Origin: Serilophus lunatus
Taxonomy: Eukaryota > Chordata > Aves > Passeriformes > Eurylaimidae
Reading direction: 5' to 3'
Assembly (NCBI GenBank): GCA_013399895.1
Contig: VXBA01005387.1
Span: 124,252-188,251, forward strand
DNA: 64,000 bases
The position numbers and the translations under genes are program-made. Below, in pieces: positions 26,055 to 38,800 of the stretch (the first letter of the stretch is position 1; the number at the start of each line of letters is the position of its first letter). The notes beneath the pieces are model-generated. The model saw only the letters and a program-made list of their open reading frames with translations. It had not been told where the DNA came from and made no database searches.

Positions 26055-26805
26055 TAGTAGGATGGATTTTCTTTTTATTTCTTAATTCGAAAAGGTGGCT
26101 GGAGGGGCACTTTAATGGGATGGAAAGCCTCTGCCCTCCACCAGCAGCTGGCCCTGGGCTGCAGCAGCTCTGGATACATCCTGTCGTGGCTTTTTGGCAG
26201 GCAAGGAGCAGAGCTGAGCTGATGGAGGACCCTGAGGAAGCGTGCTGCCACTGGCATGGGGGGATCTGCAGGGATCCGGGGAGGTGGCAGTGCTGGACCT
26301 GCTCCCCAGTTGAGAGCTGGGTGTCCCCAAAAGAGGGTGGGTGACAGGGTAGAGAGGCATGGGAAGAGCTTTAGCCTGTCACTGCTCCCAGTGGCTGGCT
26401 GGGACCTCTTCATTCTGGGAAGACCTTTTGGCTCCCCCAGCTTGGGACCTTCACCAGGACTGAACAGCTCATAAAAACACACTCAGGACAAGGGGTCAAC
26501 TGGTTTAGCAGGGCGTGCTACCCAAGCATGCATTCTTCCCAGGAGAGGCAGAGCAGCAAAGGGAACAGAGAGGGGACAGCAGAGGATGGGGTTACGTTGT
26601 TAAGGCCTGCGGAGCTTTCAAGGCATTAGGTGATTTGGGAAAAAAATCCTTGTCTCTTCTAGTAAAGGCTATTCCCTTCTGCACCTTCCCTCTCCCTGGC
26701 AGAGATTAGAGCAGTGAGGTTAATATAGTAGCAGGTACATCCATGAAAATCCGCAGCTGAGTCTTCACTCCAAGTGCTGCCAGCTCTTCCCTAAATCTTC
26801 AGGAA
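26055..26805 (-). other. TRIM29: TRIM29 3' untranslated region (predicted)
   Basis: This stretch runs from the stop codon to the first good poly(A) signal, about 750 nt. The right limit is certain. The left limit depends on use of the AATAAA at 26079-26074. A further AATAAA on the minus strand at about 24727-24722 could give a longer form. Confidence 0.6.
26074..26079 (-). promoter_or_regulatory. TRIM29 poly(A) signal AATAAA (candidate)
   Basis: The minus strand reads aagAAATAAAAAG here, about 730 nt after the TRIM29 stop. About 45-75 nt further on, at about 25990-26030, the minus strand is rich in G and T (gtgttgggtgc, ttttgtggtggttttt), which fits a downstream GU-rich element. Cleavage would fall near 26055. 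Confidence 0.55.
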
Positions 26806-26868
26806 TCAAGGTGCCTCGTTGGAAGTGGCTCCATTGCCTTTGTTGACGTAAAAGGGGCGGTAATGTGA
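26806..26868 (-). CDS. TRIM29: TRIM29 terminal coding exon and stop
   Basis: It codes the last 20 residues (550-569), SHYRPFYVNKGNGATSNEAP, followed by TGA at 26808-26806. This tail is almost identical to the human TRIM29 C-terminus and identifies the gene by itself. The acceptor is tctccattgcag. The open frame continues upstream to 27036 but that part is intron, as the acceptor and homology show. Confidence 0.96.
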   Translation of the reverse strand, partial: SHYRPFYVNKGNGATSNEAP

Positions 26869-29800
26869 CTGCAATGGAGAATTTGGGGCATGTGAGTTTG
26901 ACCTACCTCCTTTTTCTGACCACCTGTACCTCACCCTCCTGGGCAGCCCAACCACACAAACCCTACACGCTCCTGTCTCAACACCCTCAGCACTGCCTCT
27001 TTTCACTCCTGGAGGTGCTGGAGACATCAAATGCAAATGGCTTTGCTTTTTGATTTATACACATGCTTTGCCTGGCCCTCATTCCTGAGCCAAATGAGCC
27101 TGTGCATCATGTAAAATCTCAGACTGTGACTCACGGCCTGATGAGAGGTTTTTGGGAGAGGAGGAATGTCACCTTTATTTTTATGCTTCAATCAGTGTGT
27201 TTTAATTGCTCACTAACCTGACAACTCAGGGGAATTTTCACACTTGAAGCTGTGCACAGTTATGCAAGTTGGGTGGTATTTATTGGTGCTCTCTCAAACT
27301 TCTGTGCATGGAAATTCTCCCACAATGGTGTATTGTTTGTTTGTGCCTCCACATGTTGCAGAGCCTGGTTCTCACTGTTTGTGTAAGTGGAGAGACAGGG
27401 GCAGAGCCTACAGGAATTGCTGGTTTCTGTCCCTCCAGCTAATTTTCCTGCAATCCCTGAGTGTATCTCATCTCATCAGGACCTACCCCTGGAACTTCAT
27501 TCTTATCTGCACCATCACAATAAGCAGCACGTGGCAAAGTCGTGTTGTGCAGCCTCAGGAGGGTTGTAAACACCAAAGCCATTTTATTTACTGTGCTCAC
27601 TGCCTGCACTGTCCAAGGCAGAATCTCCAGCCTGGGTGAGAATATCCTGACACCACTGGAGCAGAGACCATGGCAATCAGGGACAACTGGGGTTTGTAAT
27701 GCCCAGTTTGCCTTAGCTTTGATCCACTGCCCAGATCTCATGTGCAGAAGGTGGGAGGCACCTCACAGGAACAGGCTGGTCTCTTCTAGTCCAGCAGAGC
27801 AAACCCAGCCCATCTTGCTGCTCTGTGCCCAACACCTCCTGCTCAATGCTCCCTTTTCTCCAAATTCTTTTCATTTTATGGCTTTAATTTCCAATATAAT
27901 TAAGATATGGAAGAGGGGGTCTTCATTTAAAAGAACTTCCTGGGGCTTAAAAAGACATTCCTCCTTAAACAGCATAGTCCTTTGTGAAAATTCATATTTA
28001 CAGACCTTTTAGAATGTATATTACTTAAACACACATTTAAGACTATTTTAAAAGCTAGATTATTGGCCCAATAGACCGTAAAAGCTCCTGCAGAGATGCT
28101 GCAGTCCTGAGCACATATTTCTATTTTGGTACTTTTAAATGCTTATATTTATCAGCTCAATTGTTGGGTTCAGGGCTATCTGGTGAATAGAGGTTATAAA
28201 AATAAAATGTTCATTACCAATGTGTGCATGAGAGAAGGAGGGAGACAGAAGAGACACTGGTGACTTTGTGTGGGAGATGTTCCTCAGGCTTTTTCCATGA
28301 GGATTAAGGAGAGCATGGGTTGTGCTCCTAGGGAGCCTTGAAAATTGAGCAGATACAACTGCAATCCTTAGGCAGCCACTTTCTAACTATTGTGTATTTC
28401 TTCTGTTTTCCTTCAGTGTGGGAATGCCCTCGATTCTTGACCCTCTGATCCTTACAACTCTTATTTCCATGGCACAGTAAATGATCTTTCACAAATGCAG
28501 AATCAGAAATTTAAAAAAAAAAAAAAGATTTCATCTGTGGGGGCAAAAGCTTGACAATCTTAATTCAGATCATGCAGGACCTTAATGCAGCACAGTGTGA
28601 ATGGATGTTAAGAAAAAATTGATTAACTTACAGCTTCTGTGGCAATGCATTAACTGTTTGTTAACCTTGTATATTTTAGATTACAAGACCTAGAATATCA
28701 CTGTCCTCTGTCTCTTACAATTACCTGGTTTGTGCTAATGGTGTAAAATGAGTGACTTCGAGATGTTCTAGTGATTTCTGATCCCTCATTTTTGATATTG
28801 TATTTTCTTACTGTAGGACATAATTAGGAAGATACTTTTATATGGTTGTCTTTTGTGTTATTTACACATCCTAGATGTCACAGATTACTAAGAATGTATG
28901 ATATCCCTGCAGAGAGGAAAATACTGCAGATAGCATCATGTGTGCTTATAGTATTTGCACAGCTTCTATCTTCTGGATCAAATTTTAGATCAGGGCAAAA
29001 GCTTTCCAAATCTTTCTATTTTGCACTATTGATTATTCCTACAACCCAGAGCTGAGGAGGTGGGGGGTTAATCTGCATGCCTAATAGAAGCTGTTGACTG
29101 GAAGCTTTTACTTTCCCAACTCCAAAGGACCCATCCCTAGCTCAGGTGGCCCTGGAAGAGGCAGCTCTCTTGCTGAAGCTGTGCACACTTTCACACCAAG
29201 GACAGATTTCTTACCAATACAGACTGCTTAGAGGATTTCCATGTCTGTGGCGTCACCTTTGCAGACTGATGTCTCACTATGGAAGGATAAGCTGTGACAA
29301 CATAAAACAGCCTGTTACAGATCAGTCCCTGTCACCATCCCCATGTCCCCTGGCCAGCAGGATGAGTAGCAGGACTGGAAGTGCCACATAATTAGTATTG
29401 CATTGCTTAACACTGAAATGCAGCCATTCCTGGGGTGGGACACAACAGCCATCAGACAGATGCCTATTCCACCACCCAATCAGTTAGGAAAAGGGAGTAA
29501 AGAAGGTCTGGCTAATTAAAATGTCTGAGGAATGCAGAGAGGTGGAATGCAATCCGACCAATTAAATTTAGGCCAAGTCCCAAACTCAGCATTCTGACTC
29601 TTGCAAAGAGCACTATGGGCTGTTTAATTAGTCCAAAGAGCTGAGGTCTGGGGTTCATGGCAGCACCTCTGGCAGTGTGATGAGCCCTAACCCCCTTCCA
29701 CCACACCAGCTCTGTTCTGACTCAAAAATAACACCAGCTCTGCTGAATCACAGCCAGTTTCAGGCTATCACACAATGGCCTTTCCCCATTTCCATTTGCA

Positions 29801-32800
29801 AATTAGTCAGACTTGAATCTGCTTGGCAGGTTCTGGTGCTCTTGGATTCCACCTCTGGTGCCCTTGAACTAGTGGGTAGTGAAAAGAGGACAATGAGATG
29901 GTGAATGGGGGATTCCAGTTCAGGTGAAGGAGGACAGGCAGCTGCTGCACATTTTTTTAAGCCTCTGCTCAGTGGCTGTTATTGTTTCAGGACAACACTG
30001 GTGAAGCTGGAAGGGCAAATGGCCATGAACATTACTCCCTGTCTTTCTCTCCCTGGTCCCTGCACGTCTAAAATCATCTAAAATTTATCTCTACCCATCA
30101 CAAACAAAATTTTAAATCCCTCCACCTATTCATTGGAAAAAATTTTGTAATGCTTTTTAACACTCCTTAATAAGCTCCTGCTGCCCTGGTTGCTCATGTA
30201 AACATGTGCAGGTATGTAAGAGATTGACAAGCCGAGGTGTAGGATTGCTCCAGGCCTTCTCTGGGGGAGCAAGAACAGGATTGAGTGTCTTATCAGCTAA
30301 AAAAGGGGCGGGAGGAAGGGGGAAATACTGAATTCCTAGTACCGGTCTTAGTGAAGAGGCTCCCATCAGACTGTTTGCTGAAGTCACCGGGCGGATTCTG
30401 TCCCACCGAGGAGAACTGAAAAGGCAGCTTAGTACCATTGCCTACTGGAAGATAGAAGAGGTTGTGTTATTCCATGGTGTTGCAGGCTGCAGTGGGGAAA
30501 CCTTAGCATTTCCAAACACACCCTGTAGAGCTGCCTTCAACTGGCCTGGGGGGAACAGGGACGAATGGCTTTGTCCCTTTTCTCTCCGTGAGCAAAGGCA
30601 GAGGAGAGCAGTGAGCTGTGGGGGCCTGGTGTGCACAGTGTGTGAGTGTGAAGTGATCCCAATGCTCCAGGCAGGGAAGAGCCTTTCTCTTGAGACACCC
30701 AGAGTGCAGGTTTGACTGAAGAGCAGCAGCTTCTTTGCAGGTAAAGTGCATCTCTAGAGACAGGAGTAATGACTACGTGGCTGCCACGGCTCCCTTGCCT
30801 CCAAGCAGTTGAGGCTTTATTCAAAGCCTACTGAAATGAAAGCAAGGCTTCCCCTCCTGGCCTCCCTGGGGTCAGGCCCTGGCTGCCAGAATGAATCTGA
30901 GAGCAGAGAGATGAGAGGGAGACAGCCCTGCCTGTGGCATGGAAAGCAGGACCGACTTAGGTGTGGCTGTGAGTCACCAGAGCTCCCCAGGTCCTACCTC
31001 TGAATGGAGGGAAAGGCTGGACCCTGAGAGCATGAACGAAGCAAGGTGAGGGAAAGGAAGATGGGGATCTGGGAAGAAAAGGCACAACTCCCTGCTGCTT
31101 GTTCTCAGTGCTCAAAGCACCCCCTCCCCACCATGCTGGACACTGTGCAGACAGTGGACATGGGGCACGTCCTGGCTCTGAGAACTCAGAAACTCAGTAA
31201 AAGGTGTTTTCGTGATGGAGAGAAGCAGCCTTTTGGTTCTGAGACTGGCTGGTTCTGCCACCACTTCCACAGATTGCCTTGGATGATGGATCTCAGGATT
31301 TTGTGGCTCCTGTGTTTTCCATCTCCGTTCACTGTCTGAACAATGAGAACCAGGGATGCCTTTCCCCCTGTACACACAGCACTGAGACCCTGGGGGTGCA
31401 GACTGTGCTGATAACCCAGCTAAGAGATGGTTCTGTGAGCCAGTGATTGACAGGTGACAGGAGAGCTGAGAGGGGAAGCAGGATAGGTTGTTTAGTCAGC
31501 CAGAAAGCTGTGGCACGGGGGGTTAGATCCTCTCAAACTGAAGCTGGAATTACCCGTACCAAGTGTTTCCTCAGTTGCTTGGAAGGAGGAAAATTCCCAT
31601 GATCGTGGGTTGAAATTGGCTGCAAAACAAGAGCATCCAGTTCAGCAGTTAGCTCCTGATGAGCTGGCTCAAAGGCCTGGGCCTGGCATTGCTCTATGGA
31701 ACAGTCCCCTCTGATTTGGGAGCAGCCCCAAACCAGAAATCTGGGTCTAGGGAGCAGAGGAAAGCCTCTCTGTCCCCTGGATTCTAGGGAATGGTGTATA
31801 GACTTCTCATTTAGAGAGCAAAGCTCTCCCTGCCACAGAGCTGTCTTGGGCTGCAGGAAATTGCCAACTCAGGTTTGTCTACTCAACATGACTATTCTGC
31901 AGAGAGATCTGCATGCAGAGCTTGGATTTAGAGCTCAAGAGACACATGGAGAGGAACATTTCTTGCTCAAGCACAGGCTGTCTCAGCACTGTGACAGGCA
32001 TGTGCTCCAGGGCTTCACCAGGACATCACACTGTGATGCAGACTGGTGCTGTTGGCCCCCTTTTGTGAGACACTGGGCTCCCAGTAAAACAAAAAGATGA
32101 TGAATCCTTTGAGCTGCTATGCTGCCATCCTGTGGGCTGCTTCTTTATCCAAGCCCTGGTTCTATTTACACAGTTCTCTCTGCCTCTCTGTATTCTCTAC
32201 TCTGTATTCAAAGACTTCCAAAGGCACAACATAATCTTTCCAACCTCATCCTGGCTTTGGCCAAACTGTGCAATATCAGGAGATGAAAGCTGAGTGGGAG
32301 AGGACAGAAAGCAGCATCGAGCAGTTGAATAGATTGTGCCAGGGCCTCACAATCCTCACAGGGAAGAATGTCTTCCTAATATCTAATCTACACCTACACT
32401 CTATCACTTTTAAGCCATTCATTGTGATACTGTCTGTAATGAAAAGAGCAATGGAAGTCTCCTTGAATTTATGCAGGGCTTAAAACCTTATGGGTTCAAC
32501 TCAAATCCAAGCAGTTTCTTAGTTTGGGTAGCTGCAAATTAGCACTACTTAGGCAGCATTCCTCAATCCAGCAAACAGACTTTCCACTGTGGCCTCGGGC
32601 AGAGTTTGCACTGACCCAACCAAGCCAGAAAAAGGGTGTGTTACCAAACTATCACGAGATATTCAAGGACTCTTTGCATATTACACAGTGCAAAGGGTGG
32701 TCTGGTTTTGTTTTTTTTTAACTTCCATTTCATGGCATTCCTTAGAAAAGATGCAATCAACTGCAGTGCTGGACTTAGACATGACACATGGATAGAGCAC

Positions 32801-35800
32801 AGAAAGCTCCAGAGGGTTAAATGATGATGGGTACATTGCATTATTCATGAGGTAATCCTTGGCCAGCCAGCACTCAAGCAAAGTGGGTCACGTCTCCTGT
32901 TTTGCCTACTGATTCATTCTGTTCCCAAATTCACCTCTACTGTGGCTTCAGCAGCTGGAGCCTTCCTGTCACACTTGAGCCCTGACCTTGATGGAGACCC
33001 AGTGCTGGCCAACCCCCATTTCAGCAGGGACTGTGTGTGCAATCATGTGCTGAGTTGTTTTGGACAAAGCAACTTTGTTGGTAGAAAACACAGAGTGAGT
33101 AATTTGGAAGGCAGCATTGCCTGTGCTCACAGGAAGGCACAGATGTGTAGGTGGAATAAGTGCTCCCCCAGTATTTGTATATTCAAAAGTTCCATTGAAG
33201 GAAGAGAGGCCACTGAACTGCACATTGTTGTCCAGCCCTCACACTGCTCAGGGCAGACATCACAGAATCACAAACCCTGGATTCAGCAGTGCCTGCTGGT
33301 CCCTCCTGGCTCTTGGCACATCCTTCAGGAGGTCTAGATGTGGATCCCAGCTGCACCCAGGGAGCTTCTGCTCCCAGTTGTCAGCAGCTCATCCTCCAAA
33401 GAGGAGCAGAGGGCAGTTCAGGCACTACAGTGCAGAGCAGTGACCTTGCTGTGGCACTGCCACAGGTGGCTTTTCCTTTCTCTTTGCCACACCAGGGAGC
33501 AGCCCAGTCCCAGACACACATGGGAGCAGAGACAGCAGGATGACACTGTCTACTGTGTTCCTCCCATCACATTCCCACCACACTCCTCAACTGCACGTGG
33601 GGGCTGTTTCCACCTGAACTCAGAGCTCCACATTTTGGGAAGAGATGGGTTCTTCCTTCCCCATAAGGGTGGGTCATCACAAGCTTGTGCCGTTTTAGAA
33701 TTAACTTCCAAACTTCCCTCAAGGCTGAAAAGTTTTGGATGCAGGGCTGATGTGTGGTCTCTCCCCAGCAGAAGAGCAGCTATAGCCATCTGAGAGGCGT
33801 TTGGAGGGAGGCTTCATGCAAAACAACCCCACCTCTGGCAAAATGCACCTCTACCCCCTGACTTGGGGGGCCTGAAGGAAACAGCCCTGCTAAAGCCCAG
33901 CTGACACTGAACTGGGAATGTCAGCCCTGCCCTGGTATCTGCTCCAAACACCCCCCTCGGCACCAGGCAGGGCTGCCAGAGCTGCCAGGCGTGGGCTGGG
34001 AGCTGAGGAGAAGGGCAAAGTGGGAATCCAGACAAAGGGCTCAGTGTTGGGATCTGGGTTGTCCCCAGGAAACCCCAGTAGAGAGCAGGAATAACCCTCA
34101 GGGGAGTGCCACTGCTAATTGCTGGCATATCCCTACCCCTGGCCACCATCTGGCTCCGAAGAACAGCAGCTGGAAACACCTGGCAGACCCAGGCAGGGCT
34201 GAAATTTGGTCACTTGTTTTGTGCTACCCTTCCTGTTGTTTTGTTTCTACAGGCAGTGCCTTGCCTGGGCTTTCAGCACTCTCAGCTCCTGGCTCTGGAG
34301 GTCCTGATGCTAATTTAGAAATGACAACTGTCATTTTAGGACTGAGTGTGTTGAAAACACTCATTCACTCCACAGGCTCATCCTGTAGTGTTCGTGCAAC
34401 AACTGGGACATAAGCAAATCACCAGAGTTCTTGCCAGAGCTCAGAAAGGAACTGCAGACTCCTGCTTTTTTTAGGACACATTCCTCACTTCATTTCTGTC
34501 CTTTTTTCTGAAAGCAAAAAGTATGTTTTCTGATGAAGCAACATTCTAATGCAGAGCCTAGTACAGCTTTCACACTTGATAGCACAGTGAGATAAGCTTT
34601 GGGTGGAGAATAACACTGACTTTAACCTAGTGACACATCTTAAAACTATATATTCACATGCTGCACTCCTTAATAGAGTGCAGTCACTCCAGCTCTTCTC
34701 CTTTTCTGCCTTGTTTGAGATGAAAAGGCAAAACCTTCTCAAAGCTCTGTAAGCTGGGGGGAAGGCTCAGCATAAACATGCAGAGAGATGGATCTTGGAA
34801 TTATGAGGGAAAGCAAATTTTGAGTCATGTCACTAATGAAGTCCCTTTCCTGAGCTGTGTTTGGAGGAAGCCTGACCACCATTAGGGTGCCATACCTTTG
34901 GGAGACAGGAACATGGAAAATCTCTTCAAGTTGTCAGGCTGGTTCCACTCATAGTTGTTCATCATGAACCGGTGGTCACCTGGAGGAGCAGAGCAGGGCA
35001 TGAGCTGGAGGGGGCAGTTTGGTGGCTTTGAGAGGGATGGGAGGAGACTAAAGGGGATAACAGGGTGGAATTCCTTCCCTGAGTGATGCAGGAGAAGTGG
35101 TTCTGGTTTAATTCCCCTGTGGGACTCCTTGGCTGGGAGCTAAAGCAGTGCTGTGGCTGCACAGCCTAAAAGAGAAAGTTCCCTTGGCACAGCCCAGCTG
35201 AAGCATTTAGCCTCTCAGTAGATACTCTTATCTCCTAAAAACCATAGGGAGACTTGAGGCTTGTGGCATTTTCCTCCCAAAATACTGCTGTGGGGCTTAA
35301 AATGCCCTCCACTTCAAAAGCAGTGGTTTGGGCTTGTCTCCTTCTGTGCATTTAACCTGAGCACAGGGCTGACTTTCACCAGCTGATCTAGAACTGCCAG
35401 TATATAAAGCTCAAGAGTCAGTGCTGGTGGGTTGGCGTCTTCAGTTTTTAGAGGAAGATGCTAAACCTGAGTTGCAAACATCTCTAGACTCCTGGACAAG
35501 CGTGGTTGGTTCAGGCCTCATGCAAAGTGGGTGCAATCTACTCTTTTGGCAGCTCTTATACACCCTGGGTTTGGTTTTCTGACACTGATCCACAGGAAAT
35601 GGGGCTTTATCAGTCCAGTTGCTCATAAAAAGACTTCCTTTTACAGCCTATTGTATAAACCTGTTGTTCTCTGCAAGGAAGTAAATTTGGTTCTCATGTT
35701 TAAATAGTTCCATTCTTTGGTTCTTAAGTCACTGAACAAACTTTTCTTTTATTTCTCCAATTTACTTCTGTGTTATTTAAACTCCCTGGATGCTCTCTGA

Positions 35801-38800
35801 TTATTTGTCTCCTTGCCACGCTACTATGTAGGTACCTGTTATGACAACTAAAAGAAAGTGGATTCCCTTTGGAGTCTGCTATTAAGCAGGTTTCATTCCA
35901 TTAATATAATATTTCTTCCTGGGAAGGTTTTTACACTGGAAGATCAAGCCTGTTGCAAATGAATTTGCTGCAATGACTCAGGGGGGAGTCCGAGTTAATT
36001 AAATCCATTAAGTAATTGTGGAGCTATTTCCTTGCAGTCACTGGATGCAGAGTGCTGCCCTCTTTCATGTGTAACCATGGATTGGAAAACGGAGAGCTGT
36101 GAAGTTTCTGAGACTCACCTTAAATAACATTTCCCAACCGAGTGGATACCACTGTTCTTTTCATTAGGCAGACTCCAAGCTGTGTCCATTAAATCCCTGC
36201 TAAAGCTTCTGGAAGCACCCAGGCTTTCGGCAGTATGTAGTTGCCCCGCTCAGAAAAGTTTTGGCACTTGAATTCCATGGATTTCAAGTACCAGTGAGAG
36301 CTCCTGGCATCAGTAACATGGAAGGGCCCCCAATTAAAAGTGATCAGGTGATCAAGAAGTAGTCAGTCTTTATCTCAAGCATACACATAATCTTGCTGGA
36401 TTGCACACATGGCCAAGTAAAATGTATTTGCCTCAGGACTGGCAAAAACCAGCCCAGCAGATGGAAATTCTGCAAAGCTTCAGGTGAACAAAGAGGGAAG
36501 AAAAATGTACAGAAGTGATTTCTGGCTCTGAGCTGCTTGTCATCTACTTGTATTAAGTTACAGCCACATTTCCCAGCATGTGGAGTGTTGAGAACGTTGC
36601 AGTGTTAAATGCTGAAAGATAAGTAATGTTCCATTTCTGCTATTACTTTAAGGGCAGGGGGAGTTTTAAAATCTGGCTCTAGCTGCACATCATGAGCACT
36701 TGGAGTGTGATCTTTGACTTTTCTTCTCTGGTCCAGAATTATCTGGCCCATCTAATTCAAGTCCAGTGGAGGATGATGGCACTAGATAATGTAGTGTATT
36801 AACGTGGGAGGGATGTCTAGTAAGTGCTGTGAGTTTGAATGAATTAACAGTGATCAGATGTGCAGCAGAGTTGGATGAACTGGGCTTGAGGTTACTCCTG
36901 CATCTTTTTGAGTCACACCTGCTCCTGAAGAGCAGGGTGCACTTATCCTCACATTACACATCCAGCTTCTTGACCTCTACTGTTCTGGTATCTGGAGTTC
37001 CTCAATTACTAACAGATTATACCTTTATAGCAGCCTGGTGAGATAACTCTTAATTCCCATCCCTATTATTCTTAGAGCAAGAGGTCATTTCATGGGATTA
37101 GGTAACATGCCCAAGGTTACAAAGGCTGTTTGTGGGAGAGCTGGGAAGTGAACCATGGTTGAAGATCCCCATTGTAGTGCCTTGTTTTCCTAATCTTAGA
37201 TGTGAGCTTGATGTAAGATAAATCCTTTATTCAGAGCTAATTGGGAGACACTGAAAGGAAATGGGTTCTAAACTTAGAGGATTCCTTGCAGTGCTATGAA
37301 AACGACCACGACCTTGCTATTCTCCTGGGAGAGATCAGCTGTACTTAAACAACTGAGGTGTGGGGACTATTTGTCCCTGAGTGTCCCTTGAACATCCTGG
37401 ATCAGGGCAGCAGGAAAGCATTCCCAAGTGGAACATGCAGAGGAGTTCTTCCACATAGAAACTGTGGTGCTAAACTTTCAGAGGTTGTTGGAGCCCAGCA
37501 CAGGGCAGTATCTCCTTGCTGGACTCTTGCAGGAGGGAAGGAACACTGTTCATGGCTCCAGAAAGAAGTTTTGCTCTCAAGTCCTACAGAGGAGGTGACT
37601 GAACCCCTTAAATACTGTGAAGTTGGAAAGTTAAACAGCAGTCAGGAGAGGGGGGCTGGTTTGGATGCCTTGGTCGCCTACATGAGATACTTTAAACCCC
37701 TGGCAGCTCAACTCCATCCCCACATAGGTGTGGGAGGTTAACTCTGATATTCCAGAAGGAATTCCAGCTCCAGTTACTGTTTCTCACCCTTTTTCCCACT
37801 TTCTTGCCCACTTTCTTCGCTGTGACAGCGTGATCATCACACTTCATCTCCACTGACTCTGCCAAGGGAAGGAGGGAGGGGAGGGAAGGGGAATATCTGG
37901 GGTATTTTACCATTCTCCATGTGGTTCCTCTCGATGAAGTTGCGTCCAAGGTCTGCCTTGCAGATCTTCTCTACATGCCTCATGCAGACGTTGAGAAGGT
38001 CATCTCTGAGGAGTCCCATGGATGGGCTCATGCTCTCCCCTTCCAGCAGCACGCTGTACGTTGGGAGAGATGGAGGGGGCACGTAATTCCTCATCAGAGC
38101 CCCAAACTCCTGCCAAAAACAAAAGAGCAGAGGTTACTGAGGAACAGGAGGAGTGGAGGACAGATCCCAGGGGACTGGCTAATGTGAGGCTCCAAGTGGG
38201 GTGAAGTGCAAAGGAGAGCTGAAGGTGGAAGGGGCAGTTGAGTTGGAGCCATCTATACAAATAAGAGTTGTTGGCATGTCTCAGTTCCTTTTTCACCTCC
38301 CAGAGCAGAGACAGCTGCAAATGCCAGGGTCAGTTCCTGACAGAGGTGTGCATTGAACTGGAGAAGACTGAACACATCTTACAGTAACTTGGGATTTGTG
38401 CTTGGGGCAAATCCTGTATTTATGGGGAAAAATAAAATGAGAGTGAGCTCTCAGTTACCTGCAGGAAGAGCACGGAGTCACTGATCTGGTGGATCTGCTC
38501 CCTGTTCTCCTTGTCCTCTCGCAGAAGCTTTGCCCTCTCTTCCAGCTCATCCACGATTTCTTTCACGTTCTCTGATGCAATCTTTTCCCTCTGGTCCAGG
38601 GCAGCCTTCACTTCATCCCTCTGCCTCTCCAGGTCACGGATCAGCTCCTTGAAATGCTGATCCACCGTGGCTTTCTCGTTGGTGGTGTAGTTCTGAGGGG
38701 GAAGGGGCAGGAAAAAAGCAGGAGAAAGAAAACATTCAACTTTCCAGGGAGTCCTTTGCTAACAGAGGGACACAGAGGGGGAGGGTATGTCCAAGGATTC

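Noticed and set aside
26869..27036. Upstream part of the open frame containing the TRIM29 C-terminus
   Set aside because: The acceptor at 26869-26871 and loss of homology show that this part is intron.
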